In this document: piece by piece, positions 51,641-59,716 of the stretch
Layout: each line of letters opens with the position of its first letter
Position numbering within the stretch: position 1 is the first letter of the stretch
NCBI GenBank assembly: GCA_964469455.1
Contig: CAYXZX010000001.1
Location: forward strand, 1-64,000
From: Fen-999 sp964469455
GTDB taxonomy: Bacteria > Pseudomonadota > Gammaproteobacteria > Burkholderiales > Rhodocyclaceae
Reading direction: 5' to 3'
Length of the DNA: 64,000 nucleotides
Made by a program: the position numbers and the translations under genes
Notes under the pieces: model-generated
What the model saw: the letters and a program-made list of their open reading frames with translations, nothing else
Database searches by the model: none
What the model was told of the DNA's origin: nothing

Positions 51641-52732
51641 GTGAACTTCGATTTTTCCGACGACCAAAGGCTCTTGCAGGATGAAGTCCGCAAGATGCTC
51701 GCCGATACCAGCACTTCCGCCGAGGTGCGGAAAGTCCTCGCTGGCAAGGCCGCCTATTCCGAGCCGGTCTGGCGCAACCTGATCGAGATGGGTGCCGCCA
51801 CCGCCGCCATCCCGGAGATCTATGGCGGTGCCGGCCTGGGCTACCTCGAACTCTGCCTCGTCGCCGAGGAGGCGGGACGGCATCTGGCGCCCGTGCCGAT
51901 GTCCAGCAGTTTCTATCTCGCGGCCGAAGCCCTGCTGAAGGGTGGCAGCGAAGCACAGAAGCGGCAGTGGCTGCCCCGCATCGCAAGCGGCGAACTCATT
52001 GCCACGGCCGTGTTCGGCGCGAACGAGACCTACCTAGCGACACCCGCCCCGCGTTTCGATGGCGGAACGCTCAACGGCCGCGCCGCCGCCGTGCCGGACG
52101 GCGCCGTCGCAGGATTGGCCATCCTGAGCGCCGGCGACGACCTCGTACTGGTCGACCTCGCTGCTCCGGGCGTCGACCGCAAGCCGCTTTCCTCCTTGGA
52201 TCCGACACGTCCACACGCCGAACTGAACTTCAACAACACGCCAGCGGAACGCCTTCAGGGCGGAATCATGGGTGCGGAAGTCGCCAAGCGGGTCCTGAAC
52301 GCTGCGGCCGTGCTGCTGGCCTTCGAACAGGTGGGCGGTGCCGCCCGCATCCTGGACATTTCACGGGACTATTCACTGGAGCGGAAAGCGTTCGGCAGGC
52401 AGATCGGCAGTTTCCAGGCGCTCAAGCACAAGATGGCCGACATCTACACGCGCAACGAACTGGCGCGCGTGCACGCCTATTACGGCGCCTGGGCGCTTGC
52501 CTCCGACGCGCCGGAACTGCCGCTGGCGGCAGCGGCCGCGCGCGTTGCCGCCACCACCGCCTACAAGCAGGCCGCCGAGGAGGGGATCGAGATCCATGGC
52601 GGCATCGGCTTCACCTGGGAAATGGATTGCCACCTGTACCTGCGCCGGTCGCGCTATCTTGGCCAGCTGATCGGCAGCGAACATGCCTGGCGCGACCGCC
52701 TGGCCCACGAACTGATCAAGGACGCCGCGTAG
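51641..52732 (+). CDS. Acyl-CoA dehydrogenase, small partner subunit
   Basis: The 363-residue protein starts at GTG 51641. It has the ACAD three-domain layout: helical N-domain (FSDDQRLLQDEVRKML), short beta domain with FGANETYLATPAPRF, and C-domain with SLERKAFGRQIGSFQALKHKMADIYT and GIEIHGGIGFTWEMDCHLYLRRS. It is shorter than the next ACAD and the two are 13 bases apart, as in the FadE pairs of steroid side-chain degradation that form alpha2-beta2 tetramers. Substrate inferred to be a steroid-CoA. Confidence 0.82.
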   Translation: MNFDFSDDQRLLQDEVRKMLADTSTSAEVRKVLAGKAAYSEPVWRNLIEMGAATAAIPEIYGGAGLGYLELCLVAEEAGRHLAPVPMSSSFYLAAEALLKGGSEAQKRQWLPRIASGELIATAVFGANETYLATPAPRFDGGTLNGRAAAVPDGAVAGLAILSAGDDLVLVDLAAPGVDRKPLSSLDPTRPHAELNFNNTPAERLQGGIMGAEVAKRVLNAAAVLLAFEQVGGAARILDISRDYSLERKAFGRQIGSFQALKHKMADIYTRNELARVHAYYGAWALASDAPELPLAAAAARVAATTAYKQAAEEGIEIHGGIGFTWEMDCHLYLRRSRYLGQLIGSEHAWRDRLAHELIKDAA

Positions 52733-52745
52733 GCGGAGGATCGCG

Positions 52746-53966
52746 ATGGATTTCAAAGACACCCCCGAAGAAGGCGCCTACCGCGCGGAAGTGCGCGCTT
52801 GGCTGCAAGCCAACGGTCAGCCGCGGCGGAGCGCCGATCAGGTTTTCGGCGAAGGGCTCGACGATTCGGCCAAACTGGCGGCAGCCAAAGCCTGGCAGGC
52901 CAAGAAGGCGCGGGCCGGTTACGCCGCCATCACCTGGCCGAAAGAGATGGGCGGCCAGGGTGGCACGGCAATGCAGGAGGTCATCTACAAGCAGGAAGAA
53001 GCCGGCTACCTGGTACCACGCATGATCTTCGAGAACAGCCTCGGCCAATGCCTGCCGACCATCGCCACCTGGGCCTTGCCGGAACTGAAGGCGCGTCATC
53101 TTCCCAAGGGCCTCGCCGGCGATGAGATCTGGTGCCAGCTGTTTTCCGAACCCGCCGCCGGTTCCGACACCGGCGGTATCCGTACCCGGGCCGAAAAGCA
53201 GGGCGATCACTGGATCATCAACGGCCAGAAGGTATGGACCTCCGGGGCGCATTTCTGCGATTACGGCATCCTGCTCGCTCGCAGCGACTGGGACAAGCCG
53301 AAACAGGAAGGGCTGACCATGTTCATCCTGGACATGAGGGCCCCGGGCGTCGAGATCCGCCCGATCCATCAGATGTCCGGGGACTCCGAGTTCAACGAGG
53401 TGTTCCTGAACGATGTGCGCATCGCCGACACGCACCGGCTGGGTCCCGAATGCGGCGGCTGGAAAGTCATGCTCAGCACGCTGATGCACGAGCGGCTTGC
53501 GGTCGGCGGCCACTTGCCGACCGATCTGCACAAGATTCTCATCGATGTGGCGCGCAAGTGCCAATGGAATGGCCAGCCAGCCATCGACGATGCGCGGGTG
53601 CGGGCACACGTGGCCGACGCCTTCCTGCTCCAGCACGGCGTGGAACTCATCATCGCACGTGGCCTGACGGCCTTGTCCAAGGGCAAGGCGCCCGGACCGG
53701 AAATGTCCATCACCAAGCTCGTGGCGGCGAAGGCGATGCAGGACATCTCGTCGTTCGCCCTCGAACTCGCGGGCCCCGAGGGGGTGTTGTCGCATGAATC
53801 GATCGGCCAGGACTGGAACTACGTGCAGCGGCTCTGGCTGGGCGCGCCCGGTGCCCGGGTGGCCGGCGGTACCGACGAGGTCATGAAGAACGTGATCGCC
53901 GAGCGCGTGCTTGGACTTCCGGGCGAGATTCGCACGGACCGCAAGATTCCTTTCCGCGAGTTGTAG
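52746..53966 (+). CDS. Acyl-CoA dehydrogenase, large partner subunit (FadE26-like layout)
   Basis: The 406-residue protein has FSEPAAGSDTGGIRTRAEKQGDHWIINGQKVWTSGA in the beta domain (FAD/acyl binding) and a C-domain ending VAGGTDEVMKNVIAERVLG. At the site where medium-chain enzymes carry the catalytic Glu in YEGT, this protein has AGGT (Gly374), so the base must come from elsewhere or from the partner. GCGGAGGA precedes the ATG. Together with the gene before it, it likely forms a heteromeric dehydrogenase giving an alpha,beta-enoyl steroid-CoA. Confidence 0.83.
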   Translation: MDFKDTPEEGAYRAEVRAWLQANGQPRRSADQVFGEGLDDSAKLAAAKAWQAKKARAGYAAITWPKEMGGQGGTAMQEVIYKQEEAGYLVPRMIFENSLGQCLPTIATWALPELKARHLPKGLAGDEIWCQLFSEPAAGSDTGGIRTRAEKQGDHWIINGQKVWTSGAHFCDYGILLARSDWDKPKQEGLTMFILDMRAPGVEIRPIHQMSGDSEFNEVFLNDVRIADTHRLGPECGGWKVMLSTLMHERLAVGGHLPTDLHKILIDVARKCQWNGQPAIDDARVRAHVADAFLLQHGVELIIARGLTALSKGKAPGPEMSITKLVAAKAMQDISSFALELAGPEGVLSHESIGQDWNYVQRLWLGAPGARVAGGTDEVMKNVIAERVLGLPGEIRTDRKIPFREL

Positions 53967-53978
53967 GAGCCCGAATTC

Positions 53979-54992
53979 ATGAAACTCGGATTGCAGCTCG
54001 GTTACTGGGGATCCGATGCACCCGCCGACGGCCACGTCGGCCTCGCCCGCGAAGCCGAAGCGCTCGGCTTTGATTCGGTGTGGGTGGCCGAGTCGTGGGG
54101 CAATGACGTGTTCACGCCGCTGGCCTGGATTGGCGCGCAGACCACGAAGATCAAGCTCGGCACGGCGCTGGCGCAACTCTCGGCACGTGCGCCGACCGCC
54201 TGTGCCATGGCCGCGCTGGCGCTGGACCGGCTGTCCGGGGGACGGATGATCCTCGGCCTGGGAGTTTCCGGACCACAGGTCGTCGAGGGCTGGTATGGCC
54301 AGCCATTCGAGAAGCCGCTGGCCCGCACACGCGAGTACGTGGACATCATCCGCCAAGTGCTGCGCCGCGAAGGGCCGGTAACCAATGCTGGGCCGCACTA
54401 TCCATTGCCCTACCGCGGCCTCGGGGCGGTCGGGGTCGGCAAGCCGCTCAAGGCCAACACCCATCCGCTACGCCCGGATCTGCCGATCTACCTCGGCGCG
54501 GAAGGCCCCAAGAACATCGTCCAGACCACGCACATCGCCGACGGCTGGCTGCCCCTGTACTTCAATCCCTTCCATCCCGAGATCTATGCCGATCAGCTGA
54601 AGGACGCCAAGCCCGGCTTCGAAATCGCCCCGATGGTGATGGTCAACATGGCCGACGATCTGCAGAAAGCGCTCCTGCCAGCAAAGATGGCCTTGGCCTT
54701 CTATGTCGGTGGCATGGGCGCGCAGGAGCACAACTTCCACAAGAACCTGATGGCTCGGATGGGCTATGAAGCCGAGGCCAACCGGATTCAGGAACTGTTC
54801 ATGGCCGGAAAGCGGGACGAGGCGGTAATGGCGGTACCGGACCGGTTCGCCGACGAAATCACCTTGTCGGGTCCCAAGGCGCGCATCAAGGACCGCCTTC
54901 AGGCATGGCGCGCATCGTCCGCCACCACCTTGCTGCTGATGGGCACCGGCGGCCCCGCGATGCTGCGCGCGATGGCTGAAATCGCGCTTTGA
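53979..54992 (+). CDS. LLM-class F420-dependent oxidoreductase (Rv3520c-like)
   Basis: The 337-residue protein (AGGAG before ATG 53979) begins MKLGLQLGYWG, then WVAESWGNDVFTPLAWIGAQT, SGGRMILGLGVSGPQVVEGWYG and YPLPYRGLGAVGVGKPLK, and LPIYLGAEGPKN. This pattern matches actinobacterial F420-dependent oxidoreductases of the Rv3520c kind, found in the cholesterol regulon of Mycobacterium. It is different from the LLM gene at 3311. It sits 12 bases after the acyl-CoA dehydrogenase pair and before an SDR and a crotonase. The reaction is unknown; F420 use is by family. Confidence 0.83.
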   Translation: MKLGLQLGYWGSDAPADGHVGLAREAEALGFDSVWVAESWGNDVFTPLAWIGAQTTKIKLGTALAQLSARAPTACAMAALALDRLSGGRMILGLGVSGPQVVEGWYGQPFEKPLARTREYVDIIRQVLRREGPVTNAGPHYPLPYRGLGAVGVGKPLKANTHPLRPDLPIYLGAEGPKNIVQTTHIADGWLPLYFNPFHPEIYADQLKDAKPGFEIAPMVMVNMADDLQKALLPAKMALAFYVGGMGAQEHNFHKNLMARMGYEAEANRIQELFMAGKRDEAVMAVPDRFADEITLSGPKARIKDRLQAWRASSATTLLLMGTGGPAMLRAMAEIAL

Positions 54993-55058
54993 TCGATAAC
55001 AGGTCCAATGCCGCGCCGGCACTGGCCATGGCCACGAGACACGAGGGAGGAAGACGCT

Positions 55059-55826
55059 TTGACATATCAAGTCAGCCTGGAGGGTAAAGCTGCCCTGGTC
55101 ACCGGCGGCAGCCGCGGGCTGGGGCGGGCGATGGTCATGGGCCTGGCGCGCGCCGGCGCCGACGTGGTGATCGCCAGCCGCAAGCTCGACGGCTGCGAGC
55201 AGGTCGCCGCGGAAGTGACTGCCCTGGGCCGGCAAGCGCTCGCCATCTCGGCACACGCCGGACAGATGGAAAGCCTGGACCGCCTGCTCGACGCCACCTA
55301 CGAACGCTTCGGCCGTCTCGACATCCTGATCAACAATGCCGGCACCAATCCAGTGACGGCAGCCCTATCGGACCTGACGCCAGAACTGTTCCAGAAGGTT
55401 TTCGAGGTCAACACCAAGGGCCCGTGGTATCTCGCCTCGAGGGCCGCACCGCGCATGGCCAGTCACGGCGGCGGCAGCATCATCAACGTCATCTCGGTGG
55501 GCGGCCTCAAGCCGCCGGCCTACCAGGGCTTCTACGCAGGCAGCAAGGCCGCCCTGCACGCCCTGACGAAGGTGATGGCGGCTGAATGGGCCCAGATCGG
55601 CGTGCGCGTCAATGCCCTGGCGCCTGGCAGTTTCCATTCCGACATGTTCGACAACTCGGCGAAGGTACTGCCCGGGTTCGTCGAAGGATCGATCGCCACC
55701 ACCTTGCAGAAGCGCATCGCCGAAACCGACGAAATCGTTGGTTCGATGCTCTACCTGGCCAGTGACATGTCCAGTTTCACCACGGGCTCGACCCTGGTCA
55801 CCGACGGCGGCTACCTGACATTGTGA
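55059..55826 (+). CDS. Short-chain dehydrogenase/reductase
   Basis: The 255-residue SDR is taken from TTG 55059 behind GGGAGG (55045-55050); the frame is open to 55008. It has LVTGGSRGLGRAMVMGLARAGADVVIASRK (NADP-type), INNAGTNPVTA, NVISVGGLKPPAYQGFYAGSK with Ser/Tyr/Lys, and STLVTDGGYLTL. It lies between the F420 oxidoreductase and a crotonase, so a beta-hydroxyacyl-CoA or a steroid alcohol is a reasonable substrate class. Confidence 0.82.
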   Translation: MTYQVSLEGKAALVTGGSRGLGRAMVMGLARAGADVVIASRKLDGCEQVAAEVTALGRQALAISAHAGQMESLDRLLDATYERFGRLDILINNAGTNPVTAALSDLTPELFQKVFEVNTKGPWYLASRAAPRMASHGGGSIINVISVGGLKPPAYQGFYAGSKAALHALTKVMAAEWAQIGVRVNALAPGSFHSDMFDNSAKVLPGFVEGSIATTLQKRIAETDEIVGSMLYLASDMSSFTTGSTLVTDGGYLTL

Positions 55827-55833
55827 GGGCGCC

Positions 55834-56646
55834 ATGGAAACCGTAAGTTGCCGCACCCTCGAGCAAGGCATCCTCGAAGTCCGCATGAACCGGCCGGACC
55901 GGCTCAACGCCCTCAATCCGGCGCTGATCGGAGAAATGATCGACGTGTTCCGGCGGTTGCAACTGGACCGCGAAACGCGGGTTGTCATTGTCACCGGGGA
56001 AGGCAAGGGTTTCTGCTCCGGCGCCGACCTGCAAGACTACGCAACCCCCGGCGCAATCCCCGGCACCGAGGGCATGTCTCATCTCGGCTTCGTGTACAAG
56101 TATCAGGAATACCTGACGCAACTGATGCTCGCCATCCACGAATGCGACAAGCCGGTGATCGCCGCGATCAACGGCGCGGCAGTGGGCGGCGGTTTCGCCA
56201 TCGCGCTTGCCAGCGACGTGCGCATCGCCGCGACGGCCGCCCGGTTCGGCGCGGTGTTCATCAAGACGGGATTATCCGCTTGCGACGTCGGCACCAGCTA
56301 CTTCCTGCCCCGGCTGGTCGGCGCCGGCGTGGCCGCCGAACTGATGCTGACCGGCCGGATATTCAAGGCCGACGAAGCGCACGAGATCCGACTGGTCTCG
56401 CGCGTCGTGGCACCGGAGGCATTGGAAGCCGCCGCACTGGAAACCGCGCGGGGGATCGCGGAAAACTCCGAATATGGCGTCTGGATGACCAAGAAAGGCC
56501 TGTGGAGCAACGTCGATGCGCCCAGTCTGCGCCATGCCATGGAACTGGAGAACCGGACCCAGGTCCTCGGCAATTTCACTGGGTGCATGGAAGAAGCAAT
56601 GAAGGCGTTCGGCGAGGGACGCAAACCGGCATGGAAAAAACTCTAG
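55834..56646 (+). CDS. Crotonase-family protein without the two hydratase glutamates
   Basis: The 270-residue protein has the crotonase fold with oxyanion-hole segments GFCSGADLQDY and AAVGGGFAIALASDVRIAATAARFG. The two catalytic Glu positions of enoyl-CoA hydratase read Ala (GGGFA) and Val (GAVFIKTG); an Asp is present in LSACDVGTSYFLP, which is shared by a subgroup of mycobacterial homologues. A simple hydratase role is therefore doubtful; isomerase, hydrolase or ring-opening (retro-Claisen) activity is possible. It follows the SDR by seven bases. The true hydratase lies at 27076. Confidence 0.8.
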   Translation: METVSCRTLEQGILEVRMNRPDRLNALNPALIGEMIDVFRRLQLDRETRVVIVTGEGKGFCSGADLQDYATPGAIPGTEGMSHLGFVYKYQEYLTQLMLAIHECDKPVIAAINGAAVGGGFAIALASDVRIAATAARFGAVFIKTGLSACDVGTSYFLPRLVGAGVAAELMLTGRIFKADEAHEIRLVSRVVAPEALEAAALETARGIAENSEYGVWMTKKGLWSNVDAPSLRHAMELENRTQVLGNFTGCMEEAMKAFGEGRKPAWKKL

Positions 56647-56661
56647 AAGGAGCTACCTGGC

Positions 56662-57471
56662 ATGAATGATTCCGACTTGATCGACGCAATTGTCGACATC
56701 GCCCGCGATGCCGGACGGGAGATACTCGAAGTTTACGGCCGGGAATTCTCCGTCCAGGAAAAACAGGACAACTCCCCCCTCACCGAGGCTGATCAGCGCG
56801 CTCATGACTTGATTGCCCGACGGCTCGCAACCTTGCCCTTAACGATTCCCGTAATGTCCGAAGAAGATGTCGACGGCTTCCCTGGACCGGATGCCCTGGG
56901 ACGTTACTGGCTGGTCGATCCCCTCGACGGGACCAAGGAATTCATCAAGCGCAATGGCGAGTTCACAGTAAACATTGCATTGATCGAGAACGGCTACCCG
57001 ACTGCCGGCGTGGTGCATGCGCCGGTGCTGGATACCACGTATTCCGCCGCCCGCGGCCTAGGTGCCCGCAAGCGAATTGGCGATCAGCCTTGGCAGACGA
57101 TACGCTGTTCGACGCGGACCAGCGACCAGCCCTGGCGGGTCGTAGGCAGTCGCTCCCATGCCGGCGACTCGCTCGCCGCTTTTCTGGTCAGACTCGGCGA
57201 CCACACCCTGGTGTCCATGGGTAGTTCCCTGAAGTTCTGCCTTGTTGCCGAAGGCAGCGCCGATCTCTATCCCAGACTGGGACCGACGTCACTGTGGGAT
57301 ACGGCCGCGGCTCAATGCGTGGTCGAACAGGCGGGGGGTCAGGTGCTTCGGCTCGACGGCCACCGCCTCTGTTACGCCAATCCGGACACCACGCTGAATC
57401 CCAACTTCATCGTGACGGCGCCGACCGGCATCGACTGGCGAGATTATTTCCCGAACGAGCAGCCTGGCTAG
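56662..57471 (+). CDS. cysQ: 3'(2'),5'-bisphosphate nucleotidase CysQ
   Basis: The 269-residue protein of the inositol-monophosphatase superfamily has EEDVDGFP (metal ligand Glu), WLVDPLDGTKEFIKRNGEFTVNIALIENG (the DPxDGT motif), and the C-terminal SLWDTAAAQCVVEQAGGQV. CysQ turns PAP into AMP, relieving inhibition of PAPS-using enzymes and sulfotransferases. ATG follows AAGGAG. Its stop overlaps the stop of the convergent azlD gene (CTAG, 57468-57471). It fits with cysD at the window end and the two sulfotransferases. Confidence 0.88.
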   Translation: MNDSDLIDAIVDIARDAGREILEVYGREFSVQEKQDNSPLTEADQRAHDLIARRLATLPLTIPVMSEEDVDGFPGPDALGRYWLVDPLDGTKEFIKRNGEFTVNIALIENGYPTAGVVHAPVLDTTYSAARGLGARKRIGDQPWQTIRCSTRTSDQPWRVVGSRSHAGDSLAAFLVRLGDHTLVSMGSSLKFCLVAEGSADLYPRLGPTSLWDTAAAQCVVEQAGGQVLRLDGHRLCYANPDTTLNPNFIVTAPTGIDWRDYFPNEQPG

Positions 57472-57794
57472 ACCAGACGCATCAACCACAGCGCCGCGAA
57501 GCCCGAGCCGATGGTGAGCAGGATATTCCTCCGCCAGGCAGCCACGCCGATGGCAACGATGCCGGCCCAGAAGCGCGGATTGTCCGCACCGATGCTGAAG
57601 CGGCCGCCCACCAGCAACAATTCCGGCGCCACCAGTGCCGTCAAGGCGGCGATCGGCACGAAGGGCAACAACCGCACGAACCAGGCCGGCGGCTGGTAAC
57701 GCCCTTCCAGAGCGATGAAGGACAAGCGGATGGCAAAGGTCAGGATTCCGCAGGCAACGATCACCATTCCCAGGCTCACGGACGGCTCCGGCAT
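57468..57794 (-). CDS. azlD: AzlD-family branched-chain amino acid transport subunit
   Basis: The 108-residue membrane protein has about four hydrophobic segments, with ILTFAIRLSFIAL and FVRLLPFVPIAALTALVAPELLL, as in AzlD. It pairs with AzlC in exporting branched-chain amino acids (or azaleucine). ATG 57792-57794 lies inside the end of azlC (19-base overlap). The stop codon shares CTAG with the convergent cysQ stop, so no space is left for a terminator between them. Confidence 0.82.
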   Translation of the reverse strand: MPEPSVSLGMVIVACGILTFAIRLSFIALEGRYQPPAWFVRLLPFVPIAALTALVAPELLLVGGRFSIGADNPRFWAGIVAIGVAAWRRNILLTIGSGFAALWLMRLV

Positions 57795-58471
57795 GGCAGT
57801 GCCCCCGCCACGGCCAAGGCGCCCAGTGCGGCAAAGAACAGGCCAAGCTTGTATGGCCATGCTTCCAGCATGACAGCCAGGATGGCCGCAACCGCCGCAA
57901 CCGCGACGCGGCGCCCATCGACCAGCAAGGGCACGACGATGGCGATGAAAGTCAGCGGCAACGCGAAATCCAGCGACAGGTCGGTGGGCAAGTAGGCGCC
58001 CATCACCACGCCGATAATGGTGGCGGCCTGCCAGCCTGCCCACAGGGCAAAACCGGCACCGAACAGAATCCAGTGGCCGTGCGTGGTTGCCGACATCAGA
58101 TGCGGGATGGCGGCAGCGTAAGCTTCGTCGGTAAGCAGGTAGGCAAGCAGAATCTTCCAGCGCCGCGGCAACCCTCCGAGCATCGGCGCCACCGACGCGC
58201 TGTAGAGCACATGACGCAGGTTTACCAGACCGACGGCGCCGACCGTCAGCAGACCGGGCGCACCGGCACCGACCAGTTGTGCAAGCAGGAACTGCGCGGA
58301 TCCGGCGAAGACGATCGACGACATCAGCATCGCCATCAGGGGCGGTATGCCGCTCTGCAATGCGACGACCCCGTAGATGATGCCGAATGGAACGACCCCC
58401 AGGTGCATGGGCAACAACGCCCGCACACCCAGGAGAAGTGCGCTTCCTCGACCCAGATCCGCTTTCGTCAT
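57776..58471 (-). CDS. azlC: AzlC-family branched-chain amino acid permease
   Basis: The 231-residue membrane protein has the AzlC pattern: PFGIIYGVVALQSGIPPLMAMLMSSIVFAGSAQFLL and NLRHVLYSASVAPML. It forms the main subunit of the AzlCD exporter. ATG 58469-58471 overlaps the stop of the EamA gene by four bases, and azlD follows with an overlap, giving a compact three-gene unit. Confidence 0.87.
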   Translation of the reverse strand: MTKADLGRGSALLLGVRALLPMHLGVVPFGIIYGVVALQSGIPPLMAMLMSSIVFAGSAQFLLAQLVGAGAPGLLTVGAVGLVNLRHVLYSASVAPMLGGLPRRWKILLAYLLTDEAYAAAIPHLMSATTHGHWILFGAGFALWAGWQAATIIGVVMGAYLPTDLSLDFALPLTFIAIVVPLLVDGRRVAVAAVAAILAVMLEAWPYKLGLFFAALGALAVAGALPCRSRP

Positions 58472-59367
58472 CGCGGCTTCTCGGGCACGTTGACCAGCAC
58501 GATGCCCGCCACCACCATCGACGCGGCCAGGCCAAACTGCGCGCTCATGCGCTCGCCCAACAGCGCCACGCCTAAGGCAACGCCGAATAACGGCGTGAGG
58601 AATGAGAACACCATCAGCCGGCTGGCCAGATACTTGGTGAGCAGCCAGAACCATGTCAGGTAGCTGACGAACGCGACGATCACGATCTGATAAGCCAGCG
58701 CCAGCACTACCGGCATGGTCGGCGCGGTGATGCCGGGTTCGCCCATCAGGAACGAGAGCGGCAGCACGATCACGGCCGAAACCGTCAACTGGTAGAACAG
58801 CACTTTCGCCGCGCTGACTCGCGCCAGTCCCGTGGCACGAATCAGCACCGTGGTTGCCGCCCAGAAGACGGCCGCCAGGATGCCGAGCGCATCGCCGATC
58901 CAATAGTCAGCCGTGGCGGCACGCCCCATGCCATCGGCAAAAGCCAGGAAAATGCCCGCGAACGCCAGTGCGACACCAACCCCGTGGCGTGGACCGATGC
59001 GCTCGCCGGGCACGAACCAGTGCAAGCCCAACACGGTAAGACACGGCGCCGTGTAGAGAAACACCACCATGCGCGAAGCGCCGGTGTACTCGAGACCGGC
59101 GTAGATGCAGGCGAATTCCAGCGCGAAGAGGATGCCGGCGAGCAAGCCCGGCCGCGACGAGCCGTCGGACGTAAAAAGTGACAGACCGCGCAAACGCGCA
59201 AACAGGAGGACCAGCAGCGCAGCGCCGGCGGAACGCAGACCCACCTGCAACACCGGGCTGACGCCGGGTAGGGCCAGTTTGATCGCCACCTGTTGCATGC
59301 CCCATATGGCGCACAGCAACACCATGAGTGCGAAAGCGGCCGGCCCGGGCGCGAGACGATCGTTCAA
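58468..59367 (-). CDS. EamA/DMT-family transporter
   Basis: The 299-residue protein has ten hydrophobic segments arranged as two EamA repeats; the first includes MVLLCAIWGMQQVAIKLALPGVSPVLQVGLRSAG and the second FWAATTVLIRATGLARVSAAKVLFYQLTVSAV. DMT members export metabolites or amino acids. TTG 59365-59367 with GGGAG eight bases upstream is chosen as start over the longer open frame. It overlaps both neighbours by four bases, YkgJ upstream and azlC downstream. Confidence 0.82.
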   Translation of the reverse strand: MNDRLAPGPAAFALMVLLCAIWGMQQVAIKLALPGVSPVLQVGLRSAGAALLVLLFARLRGLSLFTSDGSSRPGLLAGILFALEFACIYAGLEYTGASRMVVFLYTAPCLTVLGLHWFVPGERIGPRHGVGVALAFAGIFLAFADGMGRAATADYWIGDALGILAAVFWAATTVLIRATGLARVSAAKVLFYQLTVSAVIVLPLSFLMGEPGITAPTMPVVLALAYQIVIVAFVSYLTWFWLLTKYLASRLMVFSFLTPLFGVALGVALLGERMSAQFGLAASMVVAGIVLVNVPEKPR

Positions 59368-59708
59368 GTGACTGCTCCCAAGGCTGAAAGGCCATGCCGA
59401 TGACGCGCATCGGTGCAGGCCAGGTCGCCGACCCGGACTGCCGCCAACGGCGCGAACTCGCGGCAGGGACTCGGACGATGCTCGTAGATGGCGCAGGAGA
59501 CAACCTTGCCGACGGTGCCACGCAGCACCATGCAGCGCGGCGGCTGAGCCGCAGTGCCGCGCATGCACACCATGTCGGCCGTGACCTGCTCGGTCAGAGC
59601 CGCCGGGACGCTGCCGCCCGGGAAATCATCGGTCTCGCAGCGGTGGAAGGACACCTGGTAGGTTGCGCAGCAAGCGCCGCAGACAATGCACGGACCGCCG
59701 GATACCAC
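59364..59708 (-). CDS. YkgJ-family cysteine-cluster protein
   Basis: The 114-residue protein contains CIVCGACC near the N-terminus, FHRCETDDF, MVCMRG, PRCMVL and SCAIYEHRPSPCREF, the set of eight or more cysteines of the YkgJ (iron/zinc chelating) family. GTG 59706-59708 is used, giving a start eight bases after the pit stop; no ATG is available. YkgJ proteins are thought to bind metal or an Fe-S cluster. It precedes the EamA gene with a four-base overlap. Confidence 0.82.
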   Translation of the reverse strand: MVSGGPCIVCGACCATYQVSFHRCETDDFPGGSVPAALTEQVTADMVCMRGTAAQPPRCMVLRGTVGKVVSCAIYEHRPSPCREFAPLAAVRVGDLACTDARHRHGLSALGAVT

Positions 59709-59716
59709 GCGGGCGT

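Noticed and set aside
57940..57965. GGCGATGAAAGTCAG inside azlC as a fourth copy of the intergenic repeat
   Set aside because: It shares only the flank seen next to copy 1 and not the GTGGCGG-ACGCC core; likely coincidence within coding sequence.
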